A stretch of 64,000 bases of DNA from NCBI RefSeq assembly GCF_008764295.1, contig NZ_VTQX01000005.1:95523-159522 (forward strand), read 5' to 3'. The position numbers were made by a program, and so were the translations under genes. Shown piece by piece: positions 55,629 to 63,723 of this stretch. Below the pieces are notes generated by a model. That model searched no databases, was not told the DNA's origin, and saw only the letters and a list, made by a program, of their open reading frames with translations. Numbering within the stretch: the stretch's first letter is position 1; every line of letters starts with the position of its first letter. The stretch comes from Bacillus methanolicus. Its GTDB lineage: Bacteria; Bacillota; Bacilli; Bacillales; Cytobacillaceae.

Positions 55629-56261
55629 TTATTTTTTTATCACTCCATTACGATTAGCATAAACTGCGGCTTGTGTACGGTCAGCAACATCCAGCTTGCT
55701 TAAAATATTACTCACATGCGTTTTCACCGTTTTTATTCCAATAAAAAGCTCGGTGCTAATTTCTTGATTATTCATCCCTTCGCCAATACACATCAGAACC
55801 TCAAGCTCTCTTTCAGTTAAATCATGATGAGGTTTTTTCTCCTGTTTCCGCAAGCGATTCATCATCCGGTTCGCAACCTTCGGCTCAATAATAGGCTCTC
55901 CTACTACTGCCTTACGGATCGCTCTTACTACCTCATCAGCAGTCGCTGTTTTTAACATATAACTAAATGCCCCCGCCTCTATTGCCGGGAAAACTTGTTC
56001 ATCATCATAAAAACTAGTGATGATAATAATTTTGCAATTCGGCTCATGCTGCAATATTTCCCTTGTGGCCTCTATCCCATTGCCATCCTCCATTAATAAA
56101 TCCATCAATACAACTTCAGGTCTTGTTTCAAGCACTAGCTTTATCGCTTCATTTCCACTTTTCGCTTCACCTACAACGTCAATTTCTGGCTCTGTAACTA
56201 AGTAGGAGATAATTCCTTTTCTAACCATTTCATGATCATCAACGACGGCTACTTTAATCAT
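55629..56261 (-). CDS. liaR: NarL/FixJ family response regulator, LiaR-like
   Basis: A 210-aa regulator. Receiver domain with D8-D9 acidic pair, phospho-acceptor D54 (VVLMDLLMEDG), Thr in ITSF and Lys in MLKTA; LuxR-type HTH DLTERELEVLMCIGEGMNNQ...KTVKTHVSNILSKL. Next to LiaS-like kinase and LiaF-like protein, so it probably controls a cell-envelope stress response. Target genes are not in the window. Confidence 0.9.
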   Translation of the reverse strand: MIKVAVVDDHEMVRKGIISYLVTEPEIDVVGEAKSGNEAIKLVLETRPEVVLMDLLMEDGNGIEATREILQHEPNCKIIIITSFYDDEQVFPAIEAGAFSYMLKTATADEVVRAIRKAVVGEPIIEPKVANRMMNRLRKQEKKPHHDLTERELEVLMCIGEGMNNQEISTELFIGIKTVKTHVSNILSKLDVADRTQAAVYANRNGVIKK

Positions 56262-56264
56262 TTG

Positions 56265-57302
56265 TTATTCCCCCCTGGTAGTTGGTATGCGAATATCGAT
56301 ATATGTTCCTTCTCTCTCTTTAGAACGAATATTGAAAACTCCTCCTACCTCTTCACATCTTTCCCGCATCGTTTTTAAACCGTAAGAAGCAACCCTTTCA
56401 ATTGTCGGATTAAAACCTTTGCCATTATCAGAGATAAACAAATAAATATAACGCTCTTCCTCGGTTAATGAGATACTGATTTTCGACGCTTCAGCATGAC
56501 GTAGAACATTGGATAATGCCTCCTGAATTATGCGAAACAAATGCTCTTCTGCCGCTTTCGATATATGAACAATTTCATCAATACTCGCTTGAAATTCTAT
56601 ATTCGTTTTCCCTTTTAAATCTTGAATAAGCTTAATGACCCCGTCACACAGACGATCATCACTTAATTGAATCGGGCGTAAATGGAGAAGCAATGCCCTC
56701 ATCTCACCTTGCGCATGTGCAGCAATTTTTGAGATTTCTACTAATTGTTCCTTCGCTTTTTCACGATCAATTTCAAATAGGCGCAATGTTGCTGAAGACA
56801 TCATACTTAAAGCAAAAAGCTGCTGACTGACGACATCGTGAAGATCACGGGCCAGTCTTTGCCTTTCCTCCATCACCACTGCAGCATGTGCCGATTGCGC
56901 TAAAGAGGTTTTCGTATCAGCCAATCTTTGCAGCGAATGCTTTTGTTCCTCGAAAAACTCAGCCAGTTGATTTAATTCCTCTGAAATCATTCCGATTTCA
57001 TCATTTTCATTTACTTCAAGACGTCCGGGTAAATTACCACTTCTCAAAGAGGAAACATACAGGAGGAGATCCGTTAACCTCCCCTTTAAAAGAGAGCTTG
57101 AACGATAGCCAAAATATGCGCCCACAAATAAAAACACAATGAAAGCAATCATCGAAAACCAAAAGGTATTCTCAATCGTTAGCTTTACTGAACGATTAAC
57201 CAATAATAACTGAAAGCCAATAAATAGAATTAATGTACTGATAAAGGCCATCATCAAATAGTTTTGTAAAAACCAATATCGGATGCTGTTTAATTTTTTC
57301 AA
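56265..57302 (-). CDS. liaS: LiaS-like sensor histidine kinase
   Basis: A 345-aa kinase: two membrane helices (about 12-33, 48-66) with almost no extracellular loop (intramembrane-sensing type), HAMP (about 67-120), HisKA_3 with His155 in ARDLHDVVSQQLF, and HATPase with FRIIQEALSNVLRHA and DNGKGFNP. Stop 3 bp before the response-regulator start. Confidence 0.9.
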   Translation of the reverse strand: MKKLNSIRYWFLQNYLMMAFISTLILFIGFQLLLVNRSVKLTIENTFWFSMIAFIVFLFVGAYFGYRSSSLLKGRLTDLLLYVSSLRSGNLPGRLEVNENDEIGMISEELNQLAEFFEEQKHSLQRLADTKTSLAQSAHAAVVMEERQRLARDLHDVVSQQLFALSMMSSATLRLFEIDREKAKEQLVEISKIAAHAQGEMRALLLHLRPIQLSDDRLCDGVIKLIQDLKGKTNIEFQASIDEIVHISKAAEEHLFRIIQEALSNVLRHAEASKISISLTEEERYIYLFISDNGKGFNPTIERVASYGLKTMRERCEEVGGVFNIRSKEREGTYIDIRIPTTRGE

Positions 57303-57313
57303 AATTTTCGCTC

Positions 57314-58090
57314 CTATACCTTATCGATTCGAATTGAACCTATTTTAACGTTAATGGTTATTTTTAATTTTCTCGTCGCTTCATCATAACCTTGAGTCTT
57401 ATAAAAGACGTTTCTATTCAATGTATCTCCCTTTATATCAAAAATTCGCACATCTCCTATTTTGGAATTAGCGGTAATATTTACCGGAATATTTTCAGGA
57501 ATAATCATTTTTATATCCGCGATACTCCCATTGATTATTATTGGAGTTTCTCTCTCCGGAATAAAGGCCTTACTTAAATCCAAAAAATAATCACCAATTG
57601 AATTGTTTAGCATCATCGGTTCCAGCGCCCAATTGCTATCTTTATAACTGACTTCACCAATCAAGCCACTAACTATCTTTTTCTCATGCTGATCGCTGCC
57701 ACTGAACTCAGTTTCCTTTGAAGAAAAATCAATATCAATCTGCAATTTACTTTTTTTAAATAAGAGTGATAAAGCCATTAAAATAAGCAATATCGGCCAT
57801 AGCTTCCAAACATCTGCAAATTTAAAAACAATGACTTCAAATCTGTCCAAAATTAATAGAAAGGAAAATAACAATAACAATAGGCTGAAAGTGTATTTTT
57901 TTCTTTCCTTCCTCAATAAATTGCTAATAAACAAGATCAATCCAATCACAAAAAGGAAAAAGGGATAAAAAACGACAAATAGTTCTTTCATTTCCAAAGA
58001 AATGACACCTATATTTATTAGCAGGAGAACAATTCCTAAAGCTAGCAAAAATAATGCAAATAAAGTTTGATTAATGGATTTCTGCTTCAC
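57314..58090 (-). CDS. liaF: LiaF-like membrane inhibitor
   Basis: A 258-aa protein: four N-terminal helices (about 8-120 as hairpins) and a C-terminal beta-rich DUF2154-type domain (SIADIKMIIPENIPVNITANS, KITINVKIGSIRIDKV). LiaF proteins restrain the cognate LiaS kinase until envelope stress. Start taken as GTG 58090 after AAAGGGG; ATG codons further upstream lack a ribosome site. First gene of liaFSR-like operon. No LiaH/LiaI genes are adjacent. Confidence 0.85.
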   Translation of the reverse strand: MKQKSINQTLFALFLLALGIVLLLINIGVISLEMKELFVVFYPFFLFVIGLILFISNLLRKERKKYTFSLLLLLFSFLLILDRFEVIVFKFADVWKLWPILLILMALSLLFKKSKLQIDIDFSSKETEFSGSDQHEKKIVSGLIGEVSYKDSNWALEPMMLNNSIGDYFLDLSKAFIPERETPIIINGSIADIKMIIPENIPVNITANSKIGDVRIFDIKGDTLNRNVFYKTQGYDEATRKLKITINVKIGSIRIDKV

Positions 58091-58331
58091 AAAATTCCCC
58101 TTTCTTTCTAGTTCCATAGAGAGTAATTTATTCTGTCCGTGAATAAATAATCTCACTTGTTTATTAGTTTACTATTTTTTTCAAAAATAGAAACAATCAA
58201 TTGATGGTTTTTTCTCCGTCTCGAGACGGAGGAACTTTTCACATTGTCCACCTTTTCGCACTCATTTTCTTTTCCAACATATTCTGTAAACACGTACAGG
58301 GCAAATACCCTTTTAACCTAACTTAGGAGGA

Positions 58332-59651
58332 ATGAAAATGGGCGTTGAGTTAACAGCGCTACATTGGCTTTACGTCTTGGTCATATTTATCATCATTGGC
58401 TTTATGATCATGCGACGTGATACAACTTTCATTTGTATTGTCGGTATCTTTCTTATCGCAATAACCGCAACCGGTTCTTTAAGCGCCTCTGTAAGCAGTA
58501 TTTTTACAAGTTTCATTTATGCAATTACAGAGCTTCTATCCACTATTCTTGTTATTTCCATTATTGTCGCAATGAGTAAGACCTTAACCTCAACAGGAAT
58601 TAATGACGTAATGATCTCACCTTTTGCTAAATTAATCCGAACCCCGGCACTAGCTTATTGGACAATCGGGATTTTAATGATGATAATTTCTTGGTTTTTT
58701 TGGCCCTCTCCGGCAGTTGCCCTTTTAGGTGCCGTACTTCTCCCAGTAGCTTTAAGAGTGGGACTTCCCGCTTTAGGTGTAGCTATGGCTATGAATTTAT
58801 TTGGTCACGGGATCGCCTTATCAGGTGACTTTATCATTCAAGCTGCGCCAAAGCTAACAGCAGATGCAGCTGGGTTGCCTGTTAATGAAGTCATTCAAGC
58901 GAGTATCCCACTAGTCGTGGTCATGGGACTGACAACCACTATCGCTGCCTTTCTTTTCTTAAAAAGGGATATGGAGCGTGGCAAATTAAGGATCGACAAG
59001 AACACTATATTTTCAAACCCGGACCCTCAAAATAATAAAGAAAACTTACTAACCATTACTCAAAAACGCTTTTTCGCCATTTTGGTACCGCTGCTATTTC
59101 TTTTAGACGTCTTAGCCATGGTTATGCTTGATCTGACTGGTGGGGATGCAACAGCTCTCGTTGGTGGAACTGCAATATTGATTCTGTTACTCATAACACT
59201 CGTCAGCCATAAAAATAAGGGGTTAGAAAAAACAACAGTATTTTTAATTGAAGGATTTCAATTTGGCTTTAAAGTCTTTGTCCCTGTTATTCCTATTGCT
59301 GCTTTTTTCTACTTAGGCGACGCGGGTTTTTACAGCATCGTTGGGGAATATTTGCCAAACCATTCACAAGGAATTGTGAATGATTTAGGAATAGCGCTGG
59401 CAGCCGTTGTTCCTTTGAGTAAAGAGGTTGGAGCCATTACATTAACGATTGTTGGTGCCATTACCGGCTTAGATGGCTCCGGCTTTTCAGGAATATCACT
59501 GGCTGGTTCAATCGCCACTCTTTTTGCCCATTCGATCGGTGCTGGCGCTGCAACCTTAACTGCTCTTGGGCAAATTGCCGCAATCTGGGTTGGCGGAGGT
59601 ACTATTATACCCACAAAAGACACACAATTTACAACTCATAAAAAGACTTAA
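58332..59651 (+). CDS. YhfA-like permease, 3' end replaced by integrated element
   Basis: A 439-aa polytopic transporter (about 11 helices): PSPAVALLGAVLLPVALRVG, GHGIALSGDFIIQAAPKLTA, PLSKEVGAITLTIVGAI, SHSIGAGAATLTALGQIA-like ending. It reads normally up to GGGTIIP and then a short foreign tail TKDTQFTTHKKT. Homologues continue for one more helix (B. subtilis YhfA, recalled as ~463 aa). The tail overlaps the antisense end of the replication-relaxation gene by 23 bp. So the gene is truncated by about 35 codons at an attachment site near 59607-59625. Substrate unknown (GntP/citrate-type superfamily). Confidence 0.8.
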   Translation: MKMGVELTALHWLYVLVIFIIIGFMIMRRDTTFICIVGIFLIAITATGSLSASVSSIFTSFIYAITELLSTILVISIIVAMSKTLTSTGINDVMISPFAKLIRTPALAYWTIGILMMIISWFFWPSPAVALLGAVLLPVALRVGLPALGVAMAMNLFGHGIALSGDFIIQAAPKLTADAAGLPVNEVIQASIPLVVVMGLTTTIAAFLFLKRDMERGKLRIDKNTIFSNPDPQNNKENLLTITQKRFFAILVPLLFLLDVLAMVMLDLTGGDATALVGGTAILILLLITLVSHKNKGLEKTTVFLIEGFQFGFKVFVPVIPIAAFFYLGDAGFYSIVGEYLPNHSQGIVNDLGIALAAVVPLSKEVGAITLTIVGAITGLDGSGFSGISLAGSIATLFAHSIGAGAATLTALGQIAAIWVGGGTIIPTKDTQFTTHKKT

Positions 59652-60258
59652 TATCACAAGGGAGTTTCTCACACAAACTGAGGAACTCTCTTTTTCTTTT
59701 TTCGCTCATTGTAAATATACAAAGCTTAGGTTGCTGTCCGAACCGGTTCTTAATTTCTTGCCACATCTCTTTATACTTTTGTATTTTCTTCCTATTATCC
59801 TGCATACTTCTGGTATTATCAATCTCGACAAGATGAATATAACCATCACGACTAAATACAGAGTCAGAAATGATTGTTTTTTTCTTGGTGATACTCATAC
59901 CCTTAATCTGTATGCCAAAGCTAAATTCAGGCTCCTGTGTAATCTCAATGGTATATTCTCTTTTCCAATCACTTGGACAACCATAATATATATAGGCTTC
60001 ATTGCTGAGTAGCATGTGGTCAAATAGGACAGATTTCTTTATCTCCCTTTCAGATCCAATCAATTGGCGTCCTTCCTTATTCAAGTAAACGATCTTCTGC
60101 TGGGAGCGTACAACATTCAAATACTCTTCCAGCTGCGATACCACCCTGCATGTGTGACGATACGATCCTAACCTCAAAATCTCATGCAGCTGTTTAACGC
60201 TCACTACCCCCAACCTATCTATAATCGATAATATCTGCTCTATCTTCTCTAATTTCAT
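59629..60258 (-). CDS. Replication-relaxation family protein
   Basis: A 209-aa protein: N-terminal winged-helix (LSIIDRLGVVSVKQLHEILR) and C-terminal nuclease-like region (YIHLVEIDNTRSMQDNRKK, IQKYKEMWQ) of the replication-relaxation family found on Firmicute plasmids and prophages. Start ATG 60258 with GGAGG 8 bp upstream; overlaps the FtsK gene by 44 bp. Likely acts on element DNA. Confidence 0.85.
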   Translation of the reverse strand: MKLEKIEQILSIIDRLGVVSVKQLHEILRLGSYRHTCRVVSQLEEYLNVVRSQQKIVYLNKEGRQLIGSEREIKKSVLFDHMLLSNEAYIYYGCPSDWKREYTIEITQEPEFSFGIQIKGMSITKKKTIISDSVFSRDGYIHLVEIDNTRSMQDNRKKIQKYKEMWQEIKNRFGQQPKLCIFTMSEKRKREFLSLCEKLPCDIKSFYEL

Positions 60259-61084
60259 CAAGATAACCTCCAATCATTTTATCTGAGATATATGGGCATT
60301 GGATCTCATGAGACTGCGCTAATTTATAGATCGCCCTTCCTGGTATTGGCTCTAATACCTCTGCCCCTGTTTCGTCTAAAATCACTCTGCTACCGGTTCC
60401 GTCCGCAATCCGAAAAGCTAATCTTGCCACCATGTTCATTTTTACTTGCATAGGCACGGCTTCTCGAGTCGGATATTGAGTTGCCATAATTAAACGATAC
60501 CCTAAGCCTCCACCAATACGAGCAATCTCTCCCAAATAAATCTGAGTTAGCTCGGCATATTTTTTAAACTCTTTACCCACTAATTTAGGCGATAGTTCTG
60601 CAGATTCGTCCACAATGATAAATGTCCTTTCCTTGATAGGTGTCTCAGTGATATTCGTCCAGCCATTTTGGCGATATCGATCCTCATCGACCTTTATTAG
60701 TTTATAGACATAATCAAGCGCCTTACACGCTTCTAGGAGGTCTGATGCCACGGTTAATACTTGTGGTAGGTTTTGATATTTAGAAAACTCTAGACCGCCT
60801 TTGAGGTCCAGAATAATAAAACGTATATGTTTAGGATTAGATAGAAGCAACGAAGCAAAAATACTCTTTAATGCTACGGTCTTTCCGAACCTTGTGGTCC
60901 CACCTACTAATAGATGTGGATAATGCTCGAAGTTATGATACATGACTTTACGTTTTTTCCCGATCGGTACAAGCCAGCTGCCTTTATACAGATGCTTCTT
61001 ATTAAACTCCCAATTAGCAAGTCTTTTATTGGGGATAAGCGCGGCAGTTGTGACAAGCACAGGCGGGATAAACCACTCTAGCAT
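60215..61084 (-). CDS. FtsK/SpoIIIE-type DNA translocase
   Basis: A 289-aa ATPase. Walker A GGTTRFGKT at 61-69, LDLKGG segment (92-97 region), Walker B TFIIVDESAEL, and RIGGGLGYRLIMATQYPT sensor. N-terminal short hydrophobic segment. Such short forms accompany replication-relaxation proteins in mobile elements; likely moves element DNA in transfer or packaging-independent maintenance. Confidence 0.9.
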   Translation of the reverse strand: MLEWFIPPVLVTTAALIPNKRLANWEFNKKHLYKGSWLVPIGKKRKVMYHNFEHYPHLLVGGTTRFGKTVALKSIFASLLLSNPKHIRFIILDLKGGLEFSKYQNLPQVLTVASDLLEACKALDYVYKLIKVDEDRYRQNGWTNITETPIKERTFIIVDESAELSPKLVGKEFKKYAELTQIYLGEIARIGGGLGYRLIMATQYPTREAVPMQVKMNMVARLAFRIADGTGSRVILDETGAEVLEPIPGRAIYKLAQSHEIQCPYISDKMIGGYLDEIREDRADIIDYR

Positions 61085-61230
61085 TGCGTCACTCTCCTTG
61101 TCATTGTGGTGGTCAGTCTCATGGTCATCGAGTCTCTATGTCAGTGACCATGACTGATTTTGATGTAATGATATTTTGTTTTAAGTTTTTAATGTCACTT
61201 ATGGAGCAACTAAGTGGCTCACTGCGAGTT

Positions 61231-61413
61231 TTAAAAAAATAGCTTACTCAGATGTTGGAGTAGATACAGCATCCCTCCATATTTAGTAATCTCTAAAGCT
61301 ATCTTTATAGCATCCTCATTTACCTTAATACCATAAGCATCTAATATTGTTACTACACACAAACTCCCGCCAGCCACGCCAATCGCTACCATGCCAAATG
61401 TAATTGGGTCCAA
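61231..61413 (-). CDS. Small membrane protein of the element
   Basis: About 60 aa with two hydrophobic stretches (ITFGMVAIGVAGGSLCVVTI and GGMLYLLQHL). TTG 61413 is preceded by GAGGTG; an in-frame GTG at 61422 overlaps that ribosome site. Unknown function; similar small proteins lie upstream of FtsK-like genes in prophages. Confidence 0.55.
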   Translation of the reverse strand: MDPITFGMVAIGVAGGSLCVVTILDAYGIKVNEDAIKIALEITKYGGMLYLLQHLSKLFF

Positions 61414-61561
61414 TCTGATCACCTCGCTTTGTCACTGTCTAGTACAGTGTATGGGCGATTAACTTGTCTCATTAACATTTTTGTTAACTTTTTTATTCAA
61501 AATTTTTAACAGGAGTTATCAAAAATATATAGAATGCTTATACATAAGTAGGTGAAGACAT

Positions 61562-61765
61562 ATGTTTAATAATAGGATTACATACTGGGCCGAGAAAAAA
61601 GGCATCAAACACAAGCACTTGGCACAGGAATGTGAGGTGTCGATCCAAACCTTTTCGAGGTGGGCTAATAATAAAACTCAGCCAGATTTGAAACAATCTG
61701 CTATTATTGCTCGTAGACTAGGAGTATCTTTGGATGATTTAGTCCTTTGGGAAGAAAAAGAATAA
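61562..61765 (+). CDS. XRE family regulator
   Basis: A 67-aa Cro/C1-type HTH: HKHLAQECEVSIQTFSRWAN with DLKQSAIIARRLGVSLDDLV. ATG after TAGGTGAAG. The Ltp gene follows 23 bp later, so they form one unit. Confidence 0.85.
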   Translation: MFNNRITYWAEKKGIKHKHLAQECEVSIQTFSRWANNKTQPDLKQSAIIARRLGVSLDDLVLWEEKE

Positions 61766-61788
61766 AGATTCATAAGGGGGAAATAATT

Positions 61789-62406
61789 TTGGATTTATTA
61801 CTATTTATTTTAGGAATGCTTTTATTTGTAGGTTCATTGGTCTATCTTGTAATAGCGCTAATCAAAAAGACGTTAGCTAAAAAGAGATTCTTCACACTTA
61901 TAGCATCAGGGGTTGTTTTAATGTTAGTTGGACTGTTTATGACAAGTCCTGAAACAGAAAATGCTGAAAGAGAACCAGCGGAAAAAGCCACACAGATTAA
62001 TTCAAAAACAGAGGGATTTAAAAAAGAACCTGAACTGACCGAAGAAGAAAAATCAGAACTTGAAAAAGCAGAGGATGAAGCAATAGCAAAAGAAGAAAGT
62101 ATTCCTAGAGAACATAAATCTGCTTTAACAAAAGCTGAACAATACGCTAAAACTATGTACATGTCAAAGTCAGGAATCTATGATCAACTAGTATCAGAAT
62201 ATGGGGAGAACTTTCCTCCTGACGCTGCTCAATATGCAATTGACAACATCGAATGGGACTGGAAAGAAAACGCACTAAAAAAAGCTGAACAGTATGCCGA
62301 GACTATGAGCATGTCTAATCAAGCTATTTATGACCAGTTAATTTCAGAACACGGAGAAAAATTCGCTCCTGAAGAAGCTCAGTACGCGATTGACAATTTA
62401 GAATAA
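61789..62406 (+). CDS. Ltp-domain membrane protein, possible superinfection exclusion factor
   Basis: About 205 aa. TTG 61789 follows AAGGGGG (ATG-type starts upstream fall inside the XRE gene). Two membrane helices (about 3-22 and 29-48), an acidic linker, and two tandem Ltp repeats (about 107-150 and 160-203): ALxKAEQYAxTMxMS...IYDQLxSExGExF...AQYAIDN. Ltp domains occur in host-surface lipoproteins such as TP-J34 Ltp, which blocks phage DNA injection. Here it is anchored by helices, not a lipobox. Confidence 0.85.
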   Translation: MDLLLFILGMLLFVGSLVYLVIALIKKTLAKKRFFTLIASGVVLMLVGLFMTSPETENAEREPAEKATQINSKTEGFKKEPELTEEEKSELEKAEDEAIAKEESIPREHKSALTKAEQYAKTMYMSKSGIYDQLVSEYGENFPPDAAQYAIDNIEWDWKENALKKAEQYAETMSMSNQAIYDQLISEHGEKFAPEEAQYAIDNLE

Positions 62407-62421
62407 GTCCATAAGAATTTT

Positions 62422-62450
62422 AACCGTCTCTTATTGAGACGGTTTTTTGT
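62422..62450 (+). terminator. Terminator after Ltp gene
   Basis: Stem AACCGTCTC / GAGACGGTT, loop TTATT, then T6. Confidence 0.88.
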
Positions 62451-62518
62451 ACCTGATTAGCTTATCTCCACTTTCATAATATCAATAAATTTTACTTTTT
62501 CTGTATTGTACCCTACCT

Positions 62519-62665
62519 CTAAATGCATCTTGATAACGCATCACGACTATTGCTTATTTGCAAAATGTGACACACATCCTTTGCGACAAACCAAGGTTCG
62601 TTATTTTGGATGACCATACGCAAATCTTGACCTTTGAAATTAAAAATGCGTTGTAGTTCGTTCAT
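62519..62665 (-). pseudogene. Truncated phage antirepressor (BRO-N type)
   Basis: A 48-codon gene overlapping the upstream HTH gene stop by one base (TAATG) with a strong AGGAGG site. MNELQRIFNFKGQDLRMVIQ, then EPWFVAKDVCHILQISNSRD, ending ALSRCI. That is the start of a BRO-N/antirepressor domain. It stops where the domain normally goes on. A shifted frame downstream to 62457 also looks coding (YNTEKVKFIDIMKVEIS), suggesting a frameshift or recombination remnant. Confidence 0.7.
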
Positions 62666-62976
62666 TAAATCGCCTCCTGTTCAAAATAATTGGTGTTCTT
62701 TTCAACCCAATTGGTGTTTCTCTCGATCCATTTCATTAACATGTGAGTTGGGATTTTTACACCAAATTCACGGATAACTGGAAAGTCTGGGCGTCTCATT
62801 AACTCTGACATTGTTGTTGAACCGCATCTAAGAACATTCATTGCCTCTTCCCTTGTCAGTACTAAAGGCAAATTATTTTGAATAGATAGTTTGTTATTGA
62901 GTTTTTCATATGCTAAAGTCGCTATTTTTTCAGCGAGTTGCTCAATCATTTCGTCGTCAAAGTTCATGGTGAACAT
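62665..62976 (-). CDS. Excisionase-like helix-turn-helix protein
   Basis: A 103-aa protein; winged-HTH-type signature LVLTREEAMNVLRCGSTTMSEL, RRPDFPVIREFGVKIPT, with a short coiled N-terminus. GGAGG is 7 bp before ATG. Resembles MerR/excisionase-type DNA-binding proteins of Gram-positive phages; it may regulate excision or the downstream antirepressor fragment, to which it is translationally coupled. Confidence 0.75.
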   Translation of the reverse strand: MFTMNFDDEMIEQLAEKIATLAYEKLNNKLSIQNNLPLVLTREEAMNVLRCGSTTMSELMRRPDFPVIREFGVKIPTHMLMKWIERNTNWVEKNTNYFEQEAI

Positions 62977-63005
62977 TTATGTTCCTCCTTTCATATGGCT
63001 TGGTT

Positions 63006-63212
63006 TTATGCATTATTTGCACTATTATTTGTAAAAAAAATGGTCCAATCAAACCCTAAATGATGACCAAGTTGCTTAGCAACCTTAACACTTGGAATTA
63101 AGCCGTTCTCAATCTTTGTATAATAGGACCGGTCAATACCTATTTCATCAGCAATGTCTTGATGAGAGTATCCAAGCAATTTTCTTCGTTGTAATAATGT
63201 TTCGTTTTTCAT
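63006..63212 (-). CDS. XRE family regulator (Cro-like)
   Basis: A 68-aa HTH protein: LLGYSHQDIADEIGIDRSYY, TKIENGLIPSVKVAKQLGHHLG. ATG after AAGGTGG. Divergent from the larger XRE protein at 63363; together they look like a cI/cro-type switch. Confidence 0.88.
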   Translation of the reverse strand: MKNETLLQRRKLLGYSHQDIADEIGIDRSYYTKIENGLIPSVKVAKQLGHHLGFDWTIFFTNNSANNA

Positions 63213-63362
63213 TTGTTCACCACCTTATTGTGCGATTTATACACTTATATAATGTGAATTTTTATCACAGTCAATAGTTTTTTTAACTTTTTGCGCATAT
63301 ATTATATTGTGCATATTTTTCACTTATAATAGATGTATTATAATAGACAGGGGAAATAAAAA
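63213..63362. promoter_or_regulatory. Divergent promoter/operator region of the switch
   Basis: Minus promoter: -35 TTGACT (63269-63274), 17-bp spacer, -10 TATATA (63246-63251). Palindromic TGCGCA-N10-TGTGCA (63292-63313) and a further TGTGCG near 63229 are likely operators. Plus side: TTGCGC and TATAAT-like blocks. Confidence 0.6.
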
Positions 63363-63710
63363 ATGAAATATGGAGATAGATTAAAAAAGTTGAGAGAAAA
63401 TAAGAAGTTATCTCAACAACAATTAGCAGATATATTAAAGATTAATCGTTCGACTTACGCTCGTTATGAGTTAAGTCAGACTCAACCAGATTTTGAAATT
63501 TTAAAGTCAATAGCAGATTATTATGAAGTTACAATTGACTATATTTTAGGTCATAAGTCAGAAATTGTTGAATTAGAGTATTATAAAAATAAAATTGCAA
63601 CTGAATTTCCTGACATTGACTTAATGTTTAAAGATATGGAATCATTAACAGCCGAGGATATGAAGGAAGTTTATGAGTATATAAAATTTAAAAAGAGTCA
63701 AAGGAATTAA
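63363..63710 (+). CDS. XRE family repressor (phage cI-type)
   Basis: A 115-aa protein: HTH at about 5-60 (LSQQQLADILKINRSTYARY, FEILKSIADYYEVTIDYILG) and a C-terminal helical tail. AGGGG site before ATG. Most likely the lysogenic repressor of the element. It lacks a LexA-type protease domain. Confidence 0.88.
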   Translation: MKYGDRLKKLRENKKLSQQQLADILKINRSTYARYELSQTQPDFEILKSIADYYEVTIDYILGHKSEIVELEYYKNKIATEFPDIDLMFKDMESLTAEDMKEVYEYIKFKKSQRN

Positions 63711-63723
63711 AGGGGGGATTGAA

